In this document: piece by piece, positions 1-7,747 of the stretch
Layout: the number at the start of each line of letters is the position of its first letter
Numbering within the stretch: position 1 is the first letter of the stretch
Assembly (NCBI GenBank): GCA_028289365.1
Contig: JANQQM010000029.1
Span: 1-44,384, forward strand
Origin: Salaquimonas sp.
GTDB taxonomy: Bacteria; Pseudomonadota; Alphaproteobacteria; Rhizobiales; Rhizobiaceae
Direction: 5' to 3'
DNA length: 44,384 nucleotides
Made by a program: the position numbers and the translations under genes
The notes under the pieces: generated by a model
Told to the model about the DNA's origin: nothing
The model's database searches: none
Seen by the model: only the letters and a program-made list of their open reading frames with translations

Positions 1-1
1 G

Positions 2-313
2 GCCGACTATGTAAACAAGGGCGCCCATTTTGGCCCGCACAACATCCATGAAAACCGGCCGGACTCCATGGTCTCCGACCAGATCATCTTCTCCACCTAC
101 CAGAATGCCGGCATCCGCGTCACCGACATCTCCAATGCCTATCAACCCAGGGAGATCGCCGCCTTCGTGCCGCCAAAGCCGAATAAACTCATGGACCACC
201 GCCCCAACCGGCCGCTGGTCATCCAGTCCTGCGATGTTTGGGTCTCAAAGGAGGGTCTGATCTACTCAAATGACTATAATGGCGGATTGTTCATCCTGGA
301 GTATGAGGGATAG
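2..313 (+). CDS. LVIVD-repeat beta-propeller protein, C-terminal part
   Basis: Only the last 103 codons are present; the reading frame is open to the left edge, so the start lies outside the window. The fragment contains short repeats of the type YQNAGIRVTDIS and GLIYSNDYNGGLFILEYEG, typical of LVIVD-repeat proteins, which fold as beta-propellers. No catalytic residues can be assigned and the family has no general biochemical role. The stop is a TAG 15 bases before the end of the convergent LysR gene. The family call is made from repeat style alone, so the exact subfamily is uncertain. Confidence 0.7.
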   Translation, partial: ADYVNKGAHFGPHNIHENRPDSMVSDQIIFSTYQNAGIRVTDISNAYQPREIAAFVPPKPNKLMDHRPNRPLVIQSCDVWVSKEGLIYSNDYNGGLFILEYEG

Positions 314-328
314 CAGAGGACCGACCGG

Positions 329-1264
329 TCAATCGGTACGTTGGAATTTTTGCCGTCCGGTTTCGCAAGCCTCCCGGATTGCAGCCGAAAAATCGTCGAT
401 GAACATTTGTGCGATCACGGAAGTCGACTTGGTCGCGGGTTCGATAAGGATGTAGTCAACCGTCATCGCGGGCATGGCGATCGGATGCAATTTGATCCTT
501 GAACTTTCGATGTCAGGCAGGCACAGACATCCCGGCAAGATGGAAACCCATTCACCTTTGCCGATAATGTCCAGTGTCGACATCATCGAATCCAGCTCCA
601 TGATTGAATGAACCGGAATATTGTACTGGCTGAGATAGGCATCAATCTTGGGCCGGCGGGCATTTTCAGGTCCGGGCAGTACCAGTTTCAACGGTTCGAG
701 ATTGGATAGTGCAATAGGTTCCAGATGCTTGCGGTCTGTATTGGTAGCGGTGGCAAGAATTTCGATATCCGTATCCAGATAGTTCGACCGAAGCCCGTCA
801 GGCATGATGTCACTCGGCACAACAGCGAAATCCAGCGTTCCCTCAATCACCCTTTGGGTAAGAAAAGAGCTGTAGCCTTCGGTAACTTTCACCTCGACAT
901 ATTCGTTACTCTTCGAAAATCGTTCCAGAACCGGCGCCAGGACCGATCTTGAGAAGGTCGGCATTATACCGACCCTGACAATGCCATGTAATTTGCCGGT
1001 TTGCGCTTCCACGTCCCGTTCAAGACCGCCCAGCTCCAGCAAAATCCTGGCCGCTCGCCAGTAAATCCGGTCGCCCGCCTTTGTGGGTATGACACCGGTC
1101 GAAGCACGCTCAAACAGCTTCACTCCCAGAATATCTTCCAGATATCGAAGCTGCATGCTCACGCCGGATTGCGTCGCATGCACCCGCTTGGCCGCGGCGG
1201 TAATTGACCGTTCCTCGTAAATCGCCACAAAAAAACGAAGGTGCTGGAGTTTGACATGCTTCAT
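329..1264 (-). CDS. LysR-family transcriptional regulator
   Basis: The protein has 311 residues, the usual LysR length. Residues about 5-65 form the winged helix-turn-helix, with the typical run ITAAAKRVHATQSGVSMQLR and the LGVKLFER segment. Residues about 90-300 form the periplasmic-binding-protein-like effector domain. It is the last gene of a minus-strand series that begins with the flavin monooxygenase at 4769, and lies 45 bases after the AEC transporter gene. It probably controls that series and perhaps the divergent flavin reductase gene. The effector is unknown. The ribosome site before this ATG is weak. Confidence 0.92.
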   Translation of the reverse strand: MKHVKLQHLRFFVAIYEERSITAAAKRVHATQSGVSMQLRYLEDILGVKLFERASTGVIPTKAGDRIYWRAARILLELGGLERDVEAQTGKLHGIVRVGIMPTFSRSVLAPVLERFSKSNEYVEVKVTEGYSSFLTQRVIEGTLDFAVVPSDIMPDGLRSNYLDTDIEILATATNTDRKHLEPIALSNLEPLKLVLPGPENARRPKIDAYLSQYNIPVHSIMELDSMMSTLDIIGKGEWVSILPGCLCLPDIESSRIKLHPIAMPAMTVDYILIEPATKSTSVIAQMFIDDFSAAIREACETGRQKFQRTD

Positions 1265-1309
1265 ATGAATATCAGGCCTTTAAGATCCGTGCGCGCTCGC
1301 CGGTATTTT

Positions 1310-2197
1310 TCACTCGGTCATTCGCAATGCAACCCAAATGATGGCCGGAAGAAATGCAAATGTCACTATTGTTGAAACGACAATTCCCCCGGCCACTTGA
1401 GCCGGCCTGTCACTGAAATGCTCCGCATAGATGTAGTTGACGACCGCGACGGGCATTGCTGCCAACAGGAATACAGTACCGGCGGCAGCACCTTCCAATC
1501 CCAATATATTTATAACGGCGAAACCGGAAATCAGCCCCAACCCCAATCGGCCAAATGCCACGCCGAGCGCTGGTTTCAGATCCGATACCTCGAGAGTTGC
1601 CAGTGAAATTCCCAGAAGGATAAGCATGGCCGGGATCATCATGCCTCCCAGCATTTCTGCTGTGCTGAGCACCACCTGCGGCACATCGGCATCCAGTGCC
1701 ACGACCGCGATAACGCAAATTACCGCATAGATCAGCGGCTGTCTCAGAACGAAGGACAGCTGATAGGAACCGGCGGCGATCGATGCGCCGACCGAATGTT
1801 GCAGCAAGGCAATAACAAAGAAATAGCACACACCGAGATGCAGATTTTCCTCACCAAAGGTCAACAACACCAGGGGTAGCCCGACATTACCCGAATTTGG
1901 CATAATCAGGCTCGGCAGGAAGGTGCTGACAGAGCCCTTGAACAGCTTCAGAAAGATGACACCAATCACACCGGAGATCACAACGCACAGTACCGCGGCA
2001 GCTGTCATGATCCCGAGCACCTCCTTGTCGATATGGGCTTCTGTCAGTTTTGCAAAGATCAGGGCCGGTGTGGCGACGAGAATGGTGACGACACTGATTG
2101 TCGAAGAATGAATGCCGAGTTTCGAACGGCCAAGAATATAACCGATCAGCGTGATGATGATCACCGGACCCAGAACGTTGAATATCTGAAGGAGCAT
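1310..2197 (-). CDS. AEC (auxin efflux carrier) family transporter
   Basis: This 295-residue protein is almost wholly hydrophobic, with about ten predicted membrane segments and the AEC-type stretch IMPNSGNVGLPLVLLTFGE near residues 95-115. Members of this family (Pfam Mem_trans) export or import organic acids such as malonate, malate or auxin-like carboxylates. It lies between an OsmC gene and a LysR gene on the same strand. The likely job is movement of a carboxylic acid that is the substrate or product of the neighbouring monooxygenase/hydrolase pathway. Direction and substrate cannot be read from the sequence. Confidence 0.88.
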   Translation of the reverse strand: MLLQIFNVLGPVIIITLIGYILGRSKLGIHSSTISVVTILVATPALIFAKLTEAHIDKEVLGIMTAAAVLCVVISGVIGVIFLKLFKGSVSTFLPSLIMPNSGNVGLPLVLLTFGEENLHLGVCYFFVIALLQHSVGASIAAGSYQLSFVLRQPLIYAVICVIAVVALDADVPQVVLSTAEMLGGMMIPAMLILLGISLATLEVSDLKPALGVAFGRLGLGLISGFAVINILGLEGAAAGTVFLLAAMPVAVVNYIYAEHFSDRPAQVAGGIVVSTIVTFAFLPAIIWVALRMTE

Positions 2198-2289
2198 TCA
2201 GCCTATTCCCCGGATGTCGCCGCCAGGCCAATTGATGATCTTGGATACATATACAAATCCAGCCAAATTATCGACATGCCGAAAATTGA

Positions 2290-2769
2290 TCAGGCGCTTG
2301 CCAGTTTTTCACCATTCAATGTCCAGTGCTCGGTTACCTTAGTGCCCGATTGACGAAGCATTTTTGACACGGCGCAATGTTCCTTCAGTTTTTCCGTGAC
2401 GGCAATCGCGCCTTCGCGTGGTCCGGTATACGTCACGTCAATATCCAGGATAACTTCCGGGAAAGGAATGTCGATTGGTTTGATTAACCTCGTGCCATGG
2501 CTGTCCATCGTGACATCGATGTCGATCTTCATATCCTCGAACACCACACCATTGGCTGCGGCCAGCTTGTTTGAGATAACGTGCGTGCAGCCAAGCAAGC
2601 CGACAAACACATACTCAACCGGCATCGGACCGGTATCGGTGCCACCACGGGCAATCGGCTCATCGATAATGCAGGACTTCTCACGGGCCGTAGCCACAGA
2701 CTTGGTAGAAGTTTCGTGGCCGCCGTTAATATAGAATTTCCAGATTGGTTTTTCTCTGATGACTGCCAT
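2290..2769 (-). CDS. OsmC-family protein (both cysteines present)
   Basis: From the ATG at 2769 the protein has 159 residues. An upstream in-frame start at 2844 would add 25 residues that do not look like the family, so I reject it. OsmC/Ohr proteins are thiol-dependent peroxidases. The two conserved cysteines are visible in GLLGCTHVIS and in EHCAVSKML. It sits 92 bases upstream of the AEC transporter start and 93 bases downstream of the hydrolase. In this setting it may protect against peroxide leaking from the flavin monooxygenase, which is inference. Confidence 0.85.
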   Translation of the reverse strand: MAVIREKPIWKFYINGGHETSTKSVATAREKSCIIDEPIARGGTDTGPMPVEYVFVGLLGCTHVISNKLAAANGVVFEDMKIDIDVTMDSHGTRLIKPIDIPFPEVILDIDVTYTGPREGAIAVTEKLKEHCAVSKMLRQSGTKVTEHWTLNGEKLASA

Positions 2770-2862
2770 TCTTTTTTCCGCCTTGAATATCAGGATTTCC
2801 CGCGATCTCGAACTGGTTGTCCGCATGAAACCAGTGCCGGTCACTGTCCGGGATCGGTAATG

Positions 2863-3675
2863 CTAACTTGTCAGAAATGCCATGACACCGGCATTGAATG
2901 CCTGAGGTTGCTCCAGGTTTGAAATATGTGCTGCGTTCTTCAAGATGACTATCTCGGCGTTTGAGGTCTTGTCCTTCATGTCCTCCATGACGGCAACGCT
3001 CGCGGCGGGATCGGATTCCCCCACGACAAACAGCGTCGGGCAATTCACACCGCCCAATCGCGGCAGGATGTCCAGACCCTGCAAACATCTGGCGACACCC
3101 ACATAACCATCCCGTGTGGTTCCAAGAACCATTGATCGGACAATCGCCAGCTTATCCAGATTGGCGTCATCTTTCAGGAAATCCTCGGTGAACCAGCGTT
3201 CCAGCGTCGGTTCGCAAACCGCAGCAAGACCGCCTTCTTCAAGCCGGGCAATATTCCCATCCCAGATGGCCTTGTAGCCATCAGGCGCATCCGATCTGGC
3301 ATCACAACAGATCAACCGATTGATTCTTTCTGGATGTGAAATCGCCAGTTCCAGACCGGTCATTCCGCCCAGCGATATTCCCATGAAATCGGCCCGTTCA
3401 ATTCCCAGATTATCCATCAGGGCCAGCACATCGCCGGTCATCATCTGTAGATCATAGGGAGGCTTGGCACCGCCACTTTTTCCGTGTCCCCGGGTGTCGT
3501 AACGCAGAACACGAAAATGCTCCGTCAGCGGCGCCATCATTGGTTCCCATAGCCGCATATCGGTCGCGAGTGAATTGGACAGGATGATCCAGGGCCGGTC
3601 TTGTTCTCCATCGACCTGATAGAAAATTGCCACGCCATCAGGAGCGGCAACTTCCCCAAAATATCTGTCGGTCAT
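2863..3675 (-). CDS. Alpha/beta hydrolase, 3-oxoadipate enol-lactonase-like
   Basis: The 270-residue protein is a single-domain alpha/beta hydrolase resembling PcaD-type enol-lactonases. The nucleophile elbow is GISLGG with Ser101. The acid is probably Asp222 in GESDPAAS and the base His250 in NAAHISNLEQP. The oxyanion region is near SNSLATD, and the RGHGKS motif follows the third strand. Its start lies 5 bases after the stop of the flavin monooxygenase, so both are almost certainly co-transcribed. It may open a lactone or ester made by the oxygenase. True enol-lactone activity is not provable from motifs. Confidence 0.88.
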   Translation of the reverse strand: MTDRYFGEVAAPDGVAIFYQVDGEQDRPWIILSNSLATDMRLWEPMMAPLTEHFRVLRYDTRGHGKSGGAKPPYDLQMMTGDVLALMDNLGIERADFMGISLGGMTGLELAISHPERINRLICCDARSDAPDGYKAIWDGNIARLEEGGLAAVCEPTLERWFTEDFLKDDANLDKLAIVRSMVLGTTRDGYVGVARCLQGLDILPRLGGVNCPTLFVVGESDPAASVAVMEDMKDKTSNAEIVILKNAAHISNLEQPQAFNAGVMAFLTS

Positions 3676-3680
3676 TTGCC

Positions 3681-4769
3681 TCAGCTCCCAAGCGCAGCAT
3701 TGATTTTCGGCATAACCTGCTCGGCCATCAGGATCATCGATTGCCGTCCGAGTTCATAATCCGACCAATCATGCCCGGCATAGACGAGGGTCCCAAACGG
3801 GCCGACTTCCTCCCTGAATTCGAGAATTTGCTCCGCGACGCGGGACGGATCGCCAAAAATGACCAATCGATCCAGAACATATTCCAGCGTTACATCATCA
3901 TCAGGCATTTCCTGATCTTCCTTGAAGAGATTCAGGCGCCCGCCCTTGCGCAGTTTTGTGAATAATTGACTGTAATAGAGCACATACGGGCTGCCGGGAT
4001 CGCAGGCATAGCGCCGGGCCGTCTCTTGATCTTCCGCAACGCAGATATTCTTGGCAACCCGCCAATTTGCCGGATCGATTTCTCTTCCGCCTTCCTCACA
4101 TCCCTCGCAATAATTTGGCCAGTGGGTCGCGACCCATTTGGGCAGCAGGAAATTCGCAGATATCGGATCCCAACCGCGAGCGGCCATCGCCGTAACACCC
4201 TTTGAATAGGGTGCAACGGCTGTCCCGACGATTGGCGGATGCGGTTTTTGATAGGGAGCAATTATCGTCCCTTGCCCGATTTCCGGCATCATCGTGTTTT
4301 CAGTGGTGATGGAGTAATAATCCCCGGTCAGATTGTAGGGCGCTTCGCTCTCCCAGATCTTCAGCACCATATTGATACATTCGACAAACATCGCATTGCG
4401 ATCTTTTTCCAGGTTACCGAAAACTTCGGCGTCAGACATCAGGCCGCCGGGCGAGATACCAAAGTTTAGCCTACCTTCCAGCATGTGATCGAGCATCGCG
4501 ACTTCAGCTGCCACTCTTGCCGGATGGGAGTTTGGCAAGTTAACCGTGCCTGTACCCAGACGGATGTTTTTGGTTTCATAGGCGAGGCTGGCAAGAAACG
4601 CGACGGTTGAGGTAATATTTTCGGCTAGATCCGTAGTGTGTTCGCCGCAATAGGCTTCCGCATATCCCAATTTGTCAGCAAGAATAAATGCTTCCCGATC
4701 TTCACGCAGGCATTGCGACACCGATTTTCCAAGTGGATGAATCGGCATCGTAAAAAAAGAAAGCTCCAT
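3681..4769 (-). CDS. LLM-class flavin-dependent monooxygenase
   Basis: The start at 4769 follows a good ribosome site (GGGAG, 6 bases upstream) and gives 362 residues starting MELSFFTMP. A longer start at 4922 has no family support. The fold is the bacterial-luciferase TIM barrel: residues 1-30 form the first strand and helix, AEAYCGEHTTDLAENIT is the typical flavin-site loop, and GRLNFGISPGG is a strand-end motif. Such enzymes use FMNH2 from a separate reductase and O2 to insert oxygen into aromatic, terpene or sulfonate substrates. A flavin reductase gene is divergent 232 bases away. The substrate is unknown. Confidence 0.92.
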   Translation of the reverse strand: MELSFFTMPIHPLGKSVSQCLREDREAFILADKLGYAEAYCGEHTTDLAENITSTVAFLASLAYETKNIRLGTGTVNLPNSHPARVAAEVAMLDHMLEGRLNFGISPGGLMSDAEVFGNLEKDRNAMFVECINMVLKIWESEAPYNLTGDYYSITTENTMMPEIGQGTIIAPYQKPHPPIVGTAVAPYSKGVTAMAARGWDPISANFLLPKWVATHWPNYCEGCEEGGREIDPANWRVAKNICVAEDQETARRYACDPGSPYVLYYSQLFTKLRKGGRLNLFKEDQEMPDDDVTLEYVLDRLVIFGDPSRVAEQILEFREEVGPFGTLVYAGHDWSDYELGRQSMILMAEQVMPKINAALGS

Positions 4770-5001
4770 GTTTTTCTCCCGGCAACCACAATCATTTTGA
4801 TCAACTATGGCGCAGAACGGGGCTGACAGAACATGATAGTTAGTAATGCAAGCCATCAATTTTTGAGATAGCGCGTTTTTTGTTGGATACAGGCATCTTC
4901 CCATCACAAATGATGAAACCAAGTATCAAAAGACATTGGTTGTCGGCACATTCCATCTGAACAATACTATGCTGACAGAACATCAGTTCAGCGAGGATTC
5001 C
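4770..5001. promoter_or_regulatory. Divergent promoter region with 13-bp direct repeat
   Basis: This region separates the minus-strand monooxygenase from the plus-strand flavin reductase. It carries an exact 13-base direct repeat, GCTGACAGAACAT, at 4822-4834 and 4971-4983. One copy lies just before each gene. It may be the binding site of the LysR regulator encoded at 329-1264 or of another factor. Clear -35/-10 boxes were not assigned. Confidence 0.5.
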
Positions 5002-5514
5002 ATGAACGCGCATGCACCTGATTTATATTTCGAAGAATTCGACCCTCGCGCATTGCGCGATGCATTTGGTCAGTTCGCGACTGGTGTAACTGTCATTACG
5101 ACGATAGGCGACGAAGGCGCCCCAGTCGGCATGGTTGCCAATTCATTCTCATCGGTGTCGATGGACCCACCGCTGATCTTATGGAGTATCGGTCTTAAAA
5201 CGCCCAGCCTTGGTGCTTTCCGCAGCCATCCTTCCTTTGCTATCAACATTATGTGCCAGGATTCAAAGGATCTCGTACACAACTTCTCACGGCCTTCAGA
5301 CACCAAATTTGCCGATGTTGGCTGGACCAAGGGGATCGATGGAGTGCCAATACTGGACCGGGCGGCAACAGTTCTTGAGTGCCGTACAGAGAACCGCTAC
5401 GAGGGTGGTGATCATGAAATCTATCTCGGACGCGTCTGCAGATTTAACATCACAGACAAAGAGCCATTGATCTTCCATAAAGGCAAATTTGCTGAAATCG
5501 GGTCTGCTTTGTGA
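5002..5514 (+). CDS. Flavin reductase family protein (FMN-binding split barrel)
   Basis: I chose the ATG at 5002 because AGGA lies suitably upstream and the upstream in-frame codons from 4936 overlap a promoter region. The product has 170 residues. FATGVTVITT, GMVANSFSSVSMDPPLI and the HEIYLGRV segment are hallmarks of the HpaC/flavin-reductase-like family, which reduces FMN or FAD with NAD(P)H and hands it to a partner oxygenase. The obvious partner is the divergent LLM-class monooxygenase. Its TGA overlaps the GTG start of the next gene by four bases, so the two are translationally coupled. Confidence 0.92.
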   Translation: MNAHAPDLYFEEFDPRALRDAFGQFATGVTVITTIGDEGAPVGMVANSFSSVSMDPPLILWSIGLKTPSLGAFRSHPSFAINIMCQDSKDLVHNFSRPSDTKFADVGWTKGIDGVPILDRAATVLECRTENRYEGGDHEIYLGRVCRFNITDKEPLIFHKGKFAEIGSAL

Positions 5515-6530
5515 CAGACTCAGAAGTGCCTTTCAAAATAGTGATTGCCGGATTTGGCTGGTGGGGAAAACACATCACCACCCGTTTGCAAAATCACGAT
5601 TCGATCAAGGTCGAGGGGATTGTCGAGCCCTTCGAAGCAAACCACAAGGCAATCGACGACTTGGGGCTGCGCCGCTTCGACGACCTGTCGGAAGTCGTGG
5701 TTCTGGACGAGATCGACGCAATAATCTTGACCACGCCAAACCCACTGCATGAAGAACAGGTCATTCTTTGCGCAAAAGCCGGCAAGCATGTCTTTTGTGA
5801 AAAGCCGTTGGGGCTGACCGCTGCAAGCGCCAGGCGTTCCGTCGCCGCCTGTCGCGAAGCCGGTGTTCAATTGGGTATTGGGCATGAGCGCCGGTTTGAA
5901 CCGGCAATGCTGGCATTGCGTTCCGCACTGGAGAATGGCGAACTTGGAACAGTGATGCATGCCGAAGCGGCTTTCAGCCACGACAAGCTGATCAATGTAC
6001 CCAAGGGCGACTGGAGAACCTCCAAATCCGTCGCCCCTGCCGCGGGTATGACCGCCATGGGCATCCACCTGAGCGATCTCCTGATCTCGTTTTTTGGACG
6101 GGTCGAAACCGTACAGGCAATGACGGCCAGCCGTTCGCTGGGTTGGGAGACCGGGGATGTTGTTACCGTCCAACTTGGCTTCGAGGCCGGCATGACGGCT
6201 TCCTTCAGCGCGGTTCTCCACACGCCTCATTTCATCAGAATGCATGTCTTCGGTTCTGACAAATGGATAGAGGTGCTTAACGATTCACATCCCGATACGC
6301 CGGATGGAATAGTCCGTTACCTGACCGCCCAGACCGGCAAGGATGTCGAGCAAACAGAATATGCCTGGGCAGACGCCGTGACCGCCAACCTCGAAGCTTT
6401 CGCTGCAGCATGCCAGGGGCAGGCACCCTACCCGATAACGCCGGAAGAGAGCGTGCACAATATCGAGGTGCTGGAAGCAATCGCGATCTCGGCAGAAGAC
6501 AGAAGAACCGTCCAGATCAAGGAAATCTAG
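5511..6530 (+). CDS. Gfo/Idh/MocA-family oxidoreductase
   Basis: The 339-residue protein begins with a GTG that overlaps the previous stop (GTGA). Residues 8-20 hold the Rossmann motif GFGWWGKH, and residues about 95-100 hold CEKPLGLT, the classic EKP motif of NAD(P)-dependent sugar or inositol dehydrogenases of this family. The C-terminal alpha/beta domain follows. It is co-transcribed with the flavin reductase and so probably belongs to the same catabolic pathway, perhaps oxidising a hydroxyl-bearing substrate. The substrate cannot be named. Confidence 0.9.
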   Translation: MTDSEVPFKIVIAGFGWWGKHITTRLQNHDSIKVEGIVEPFEANHKAIDDLGLRRFDDLSEVVVLDEIDAIILTTPNPLHEEQVILCAKAGKHVFCEKPLGLTAASARRSVAACREAGVQLGIGHERRFEPAMLALRSALENGELGTVMHAEAAFSHDKLINVPKGDWRTSKSVAPAAGMTAMGIHLSDLLISFFGRVETVQAMTASRSLGWETGDVVTVQLGFEAGMTASFSAVLHTPHFIRMHVFGSDKWIEVLNDSHPDTPDGIVRYLTAQTGKDVEQTEYAWADAVTANLEAFAAACQGQAPYPITPEESVHNIEVLEAIAISAEDRRTVQIKEI

Positions 6531-6564
6531 CCTAAATCCAAAGCAGGCTTTCACCACAAGTTCT

Positions 6565-7230
6565 TTACGTCAGATCGTTCAGGAAACGCCACAGGGGCAG
6601 CATTGGTGTCAGCGCAGCCACAACCACTTTGTCCAGATCGGCAACAACCGCATCTTGCGGCCCGTCAAGATCACGCCATGCGGCGATACCCTTGTGTCGG
6701 AGAAATCGTGCTTGCCGGTGATCGGCTGGGAAACCCGACGGCACCCGTTTCAAATCAGGCTCTGAGATACGAACACCGGATTTCTCGAGGCCGCCAATAA
6801 TTTCAGCAAGCTTTTCCCCGGCCCCACCGGCAACGTGGCCTCGAAAGGTCTCGAGCTTTGGTTTGGAAAACTCAAACACCCCGCAACCAAGCGTGCAATA
6901 TTCGGGCGAAAGCCCGAACATGAAGGCAGGACCGCCTTGCTCGCCATCCCGGTTCGTCCAGGACATATGGATATGCGTATTGTACGGCGTCTTGTCCTTG
7001 GAAAACCTGATATCGCGGTTGATCCGAAAGATCTTGGCCTTTTGAGCTGCCCCAGCCAGTCGTTCCAGCTCCCCTTCCATCGCAATCGCAAATGCCTTTG
7101 CGGGGTTTTTCACGCCGTTCTCATAGTCAGCCTTTTTACTCTGGAACCATTCGCGTTTGTTGTTTTGTTTCAGGTCTCTCAGGAACTCCAGGGTCCCGGT
7201 CGTAAAATAAGGGTTTGATCCAGTTGCCAT
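6565..7230 (-). CDS. DUF2461 domain protein (TIGR02453 family)
   Basis: The ATG at 7230 has AGGAG upstream and gives 221 residues. The in-frame extension up to 7368 overlaps the upstream tfoX-like gene and is not family-like. The sequence shows the DUF2461 signature: TLEFLRDLKQNNKREWF near the start, then FRINRDIRFSKDKTPYNTH and the C-terminal LPLWRFLNDL. The molecular function of the family is not established. The gene follows the TfoX-like gene by 25 bases and is likely co-transcribed with it. It converges on the Gfo/Idh gene with 34 bases between. Confidence 0.85.
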   Translation of the reverse strand: MATGSNPYFTTGTLEFLRDLKQNNKREWFQSKKADYENGVKNPAKAFAIAMEGELERLAGAAQKAKIFRINRDIRFSKDKTPYNTHIHMSWTNRDGEQGGPAFMFGLSPEYCTLGCGVFEFSKPKLETFRGHVAGGAGEKLAEIIGGLEKSGVRISEPDLKRVPSGFPADHRQARFLRHKGIAAWRDLDGPQDAVVADLDKVVVAALTPMLPLWRFLNDLT

Positions 7231-7255
7231 GGAAGCGTGCTCCTGCAGCTTGTGT

Positions 7256-7597
7256 TCACTTCGGCGGCAATGAACCGGCGAAGGAGATTGCAAGGGATAC
7301 AAGGTTGGTGAAGACAGCGTCTTCGATCTCTTCTTCAGCCTGCACAAACCCGCCCATCTTCCGCTCACCCATAATCATCTCGCCGGCGCCGTGAACTTTC
7401 ATGGCCTCCGCCTCATTGTCTTTTCCGACACGAAACATGAAATGCCCGATACCTGTCTTCTTGTCCCGATGAGCCCCGCCAACCATGTTGCCATTGATCA
7501 AAAAGCAGACCCCGCCCATCATTTTCTTCTCGCTAATGGCAGGCAAACCATCCAGCGCATCTCGCATGCGTTGGGATAAAGCTTCATCATAAGTCAT
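7256..7597 (-). CDS. TfoX/Sxy N-terminal-domain protein
   Basis: The start at 7597 is preceded by GGAG and yields 113 residues. The protein matches the TfoX N-terminal domain: RMRDALDGLPAISEKKMMGG, then CFLINGNMVGG and GHFMFRVGKDN. In gammaproteobacteria TfoX/Sxy is a competence activator with a second C-terminal domain. Here only the N-terminal domain exists, as is common in alphaproteobacteria, where its job is unknown. It heads a two-gene unit with the DUF2461 gene. Its upstream region is rich in palindromes (7621-7720). Confidence 0.85.
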   Translation of the reverse strand: MTYDEALSQRMRDALDGLPAISEKKMMGGVCFLINGNMVGGAHRDKKTGIGHFMFRVGKDNEAEAMKVHGAGEMIMGERKMGGFVQAEEEIEDAVFTNLVSLAISFAGSLPPK

Positions 7598-7620
7598 CCA
7601 AATCTCCGACCAGGCGTTTT

Positions 7621-7665
7621 GCAATCATTTCAATCTTAAATGATTGCCACGGTAGACCCCGTGGC
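7621..7665. repeat. Two overlapping inverted repeats upstream of tfoX-like gene
   Basis: GCAATCATTT at 7621-7630 pairs perfectly with AAATGATTGC at 7638-7647 (10-base arms, 7-base loop). GCCACGG at 7646-7652 pairs with CCGTGGC at 7659-7665 (7-base arms, 6-base loop). The two share bases 7646-7647, so the full hairpins compete. The first begins 24 bases from the start codon at 7597, a position suiting an operator or a leader-RNA structure. Confidence 0.55.
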
Positions 7666-7690
7666 GAAATTTGCAAAGTTCCGCACTGTC

Positions 7691-7720
7691 ACCCTACTGA
7701 CAATGTTGTGTCAGTAGGGT
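7691..7720. terminator. 12-bp perfect hairpin after ribokinase gene
   Basis: ACCCTACTGACA at 7691-7702 is the exact reverse complement of TGTCAGTAGGGT at 7709-7720, with a 6-base loop. It lies 27 bases past the ribokinase stop on the minus strand, a good place for transcription termination. No run of T follows on that strand, so it may instead be a barrier to RNA decay or part of the tfoX-side regulatory palindromes. Confidence 0.55.
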
Positions 7721-7747
7721 CATGTCATCAAAATGGTGTTTCATGAT

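Noticed and set aside
3681-4769. Bioluminescence luciferase
   Set aside because: The fold is luciferase-like, but no second lux subunit or fatty-acid reductase genes are present; a catabolic monooxygenase is more likely.
4914-4929. TGAAACC and GTATCAA near the flavin monooxygenase promoter
   Set aside because: Half-sites are inverted relative to each other and do not have the 9-base offset; probably chance.
5520-6245. 241-codon frame antisense to the Gfo/Idh gene
   Set aside because: The opposite strand has a clear Rossmann and EKP motif protein; this frame has no domain.
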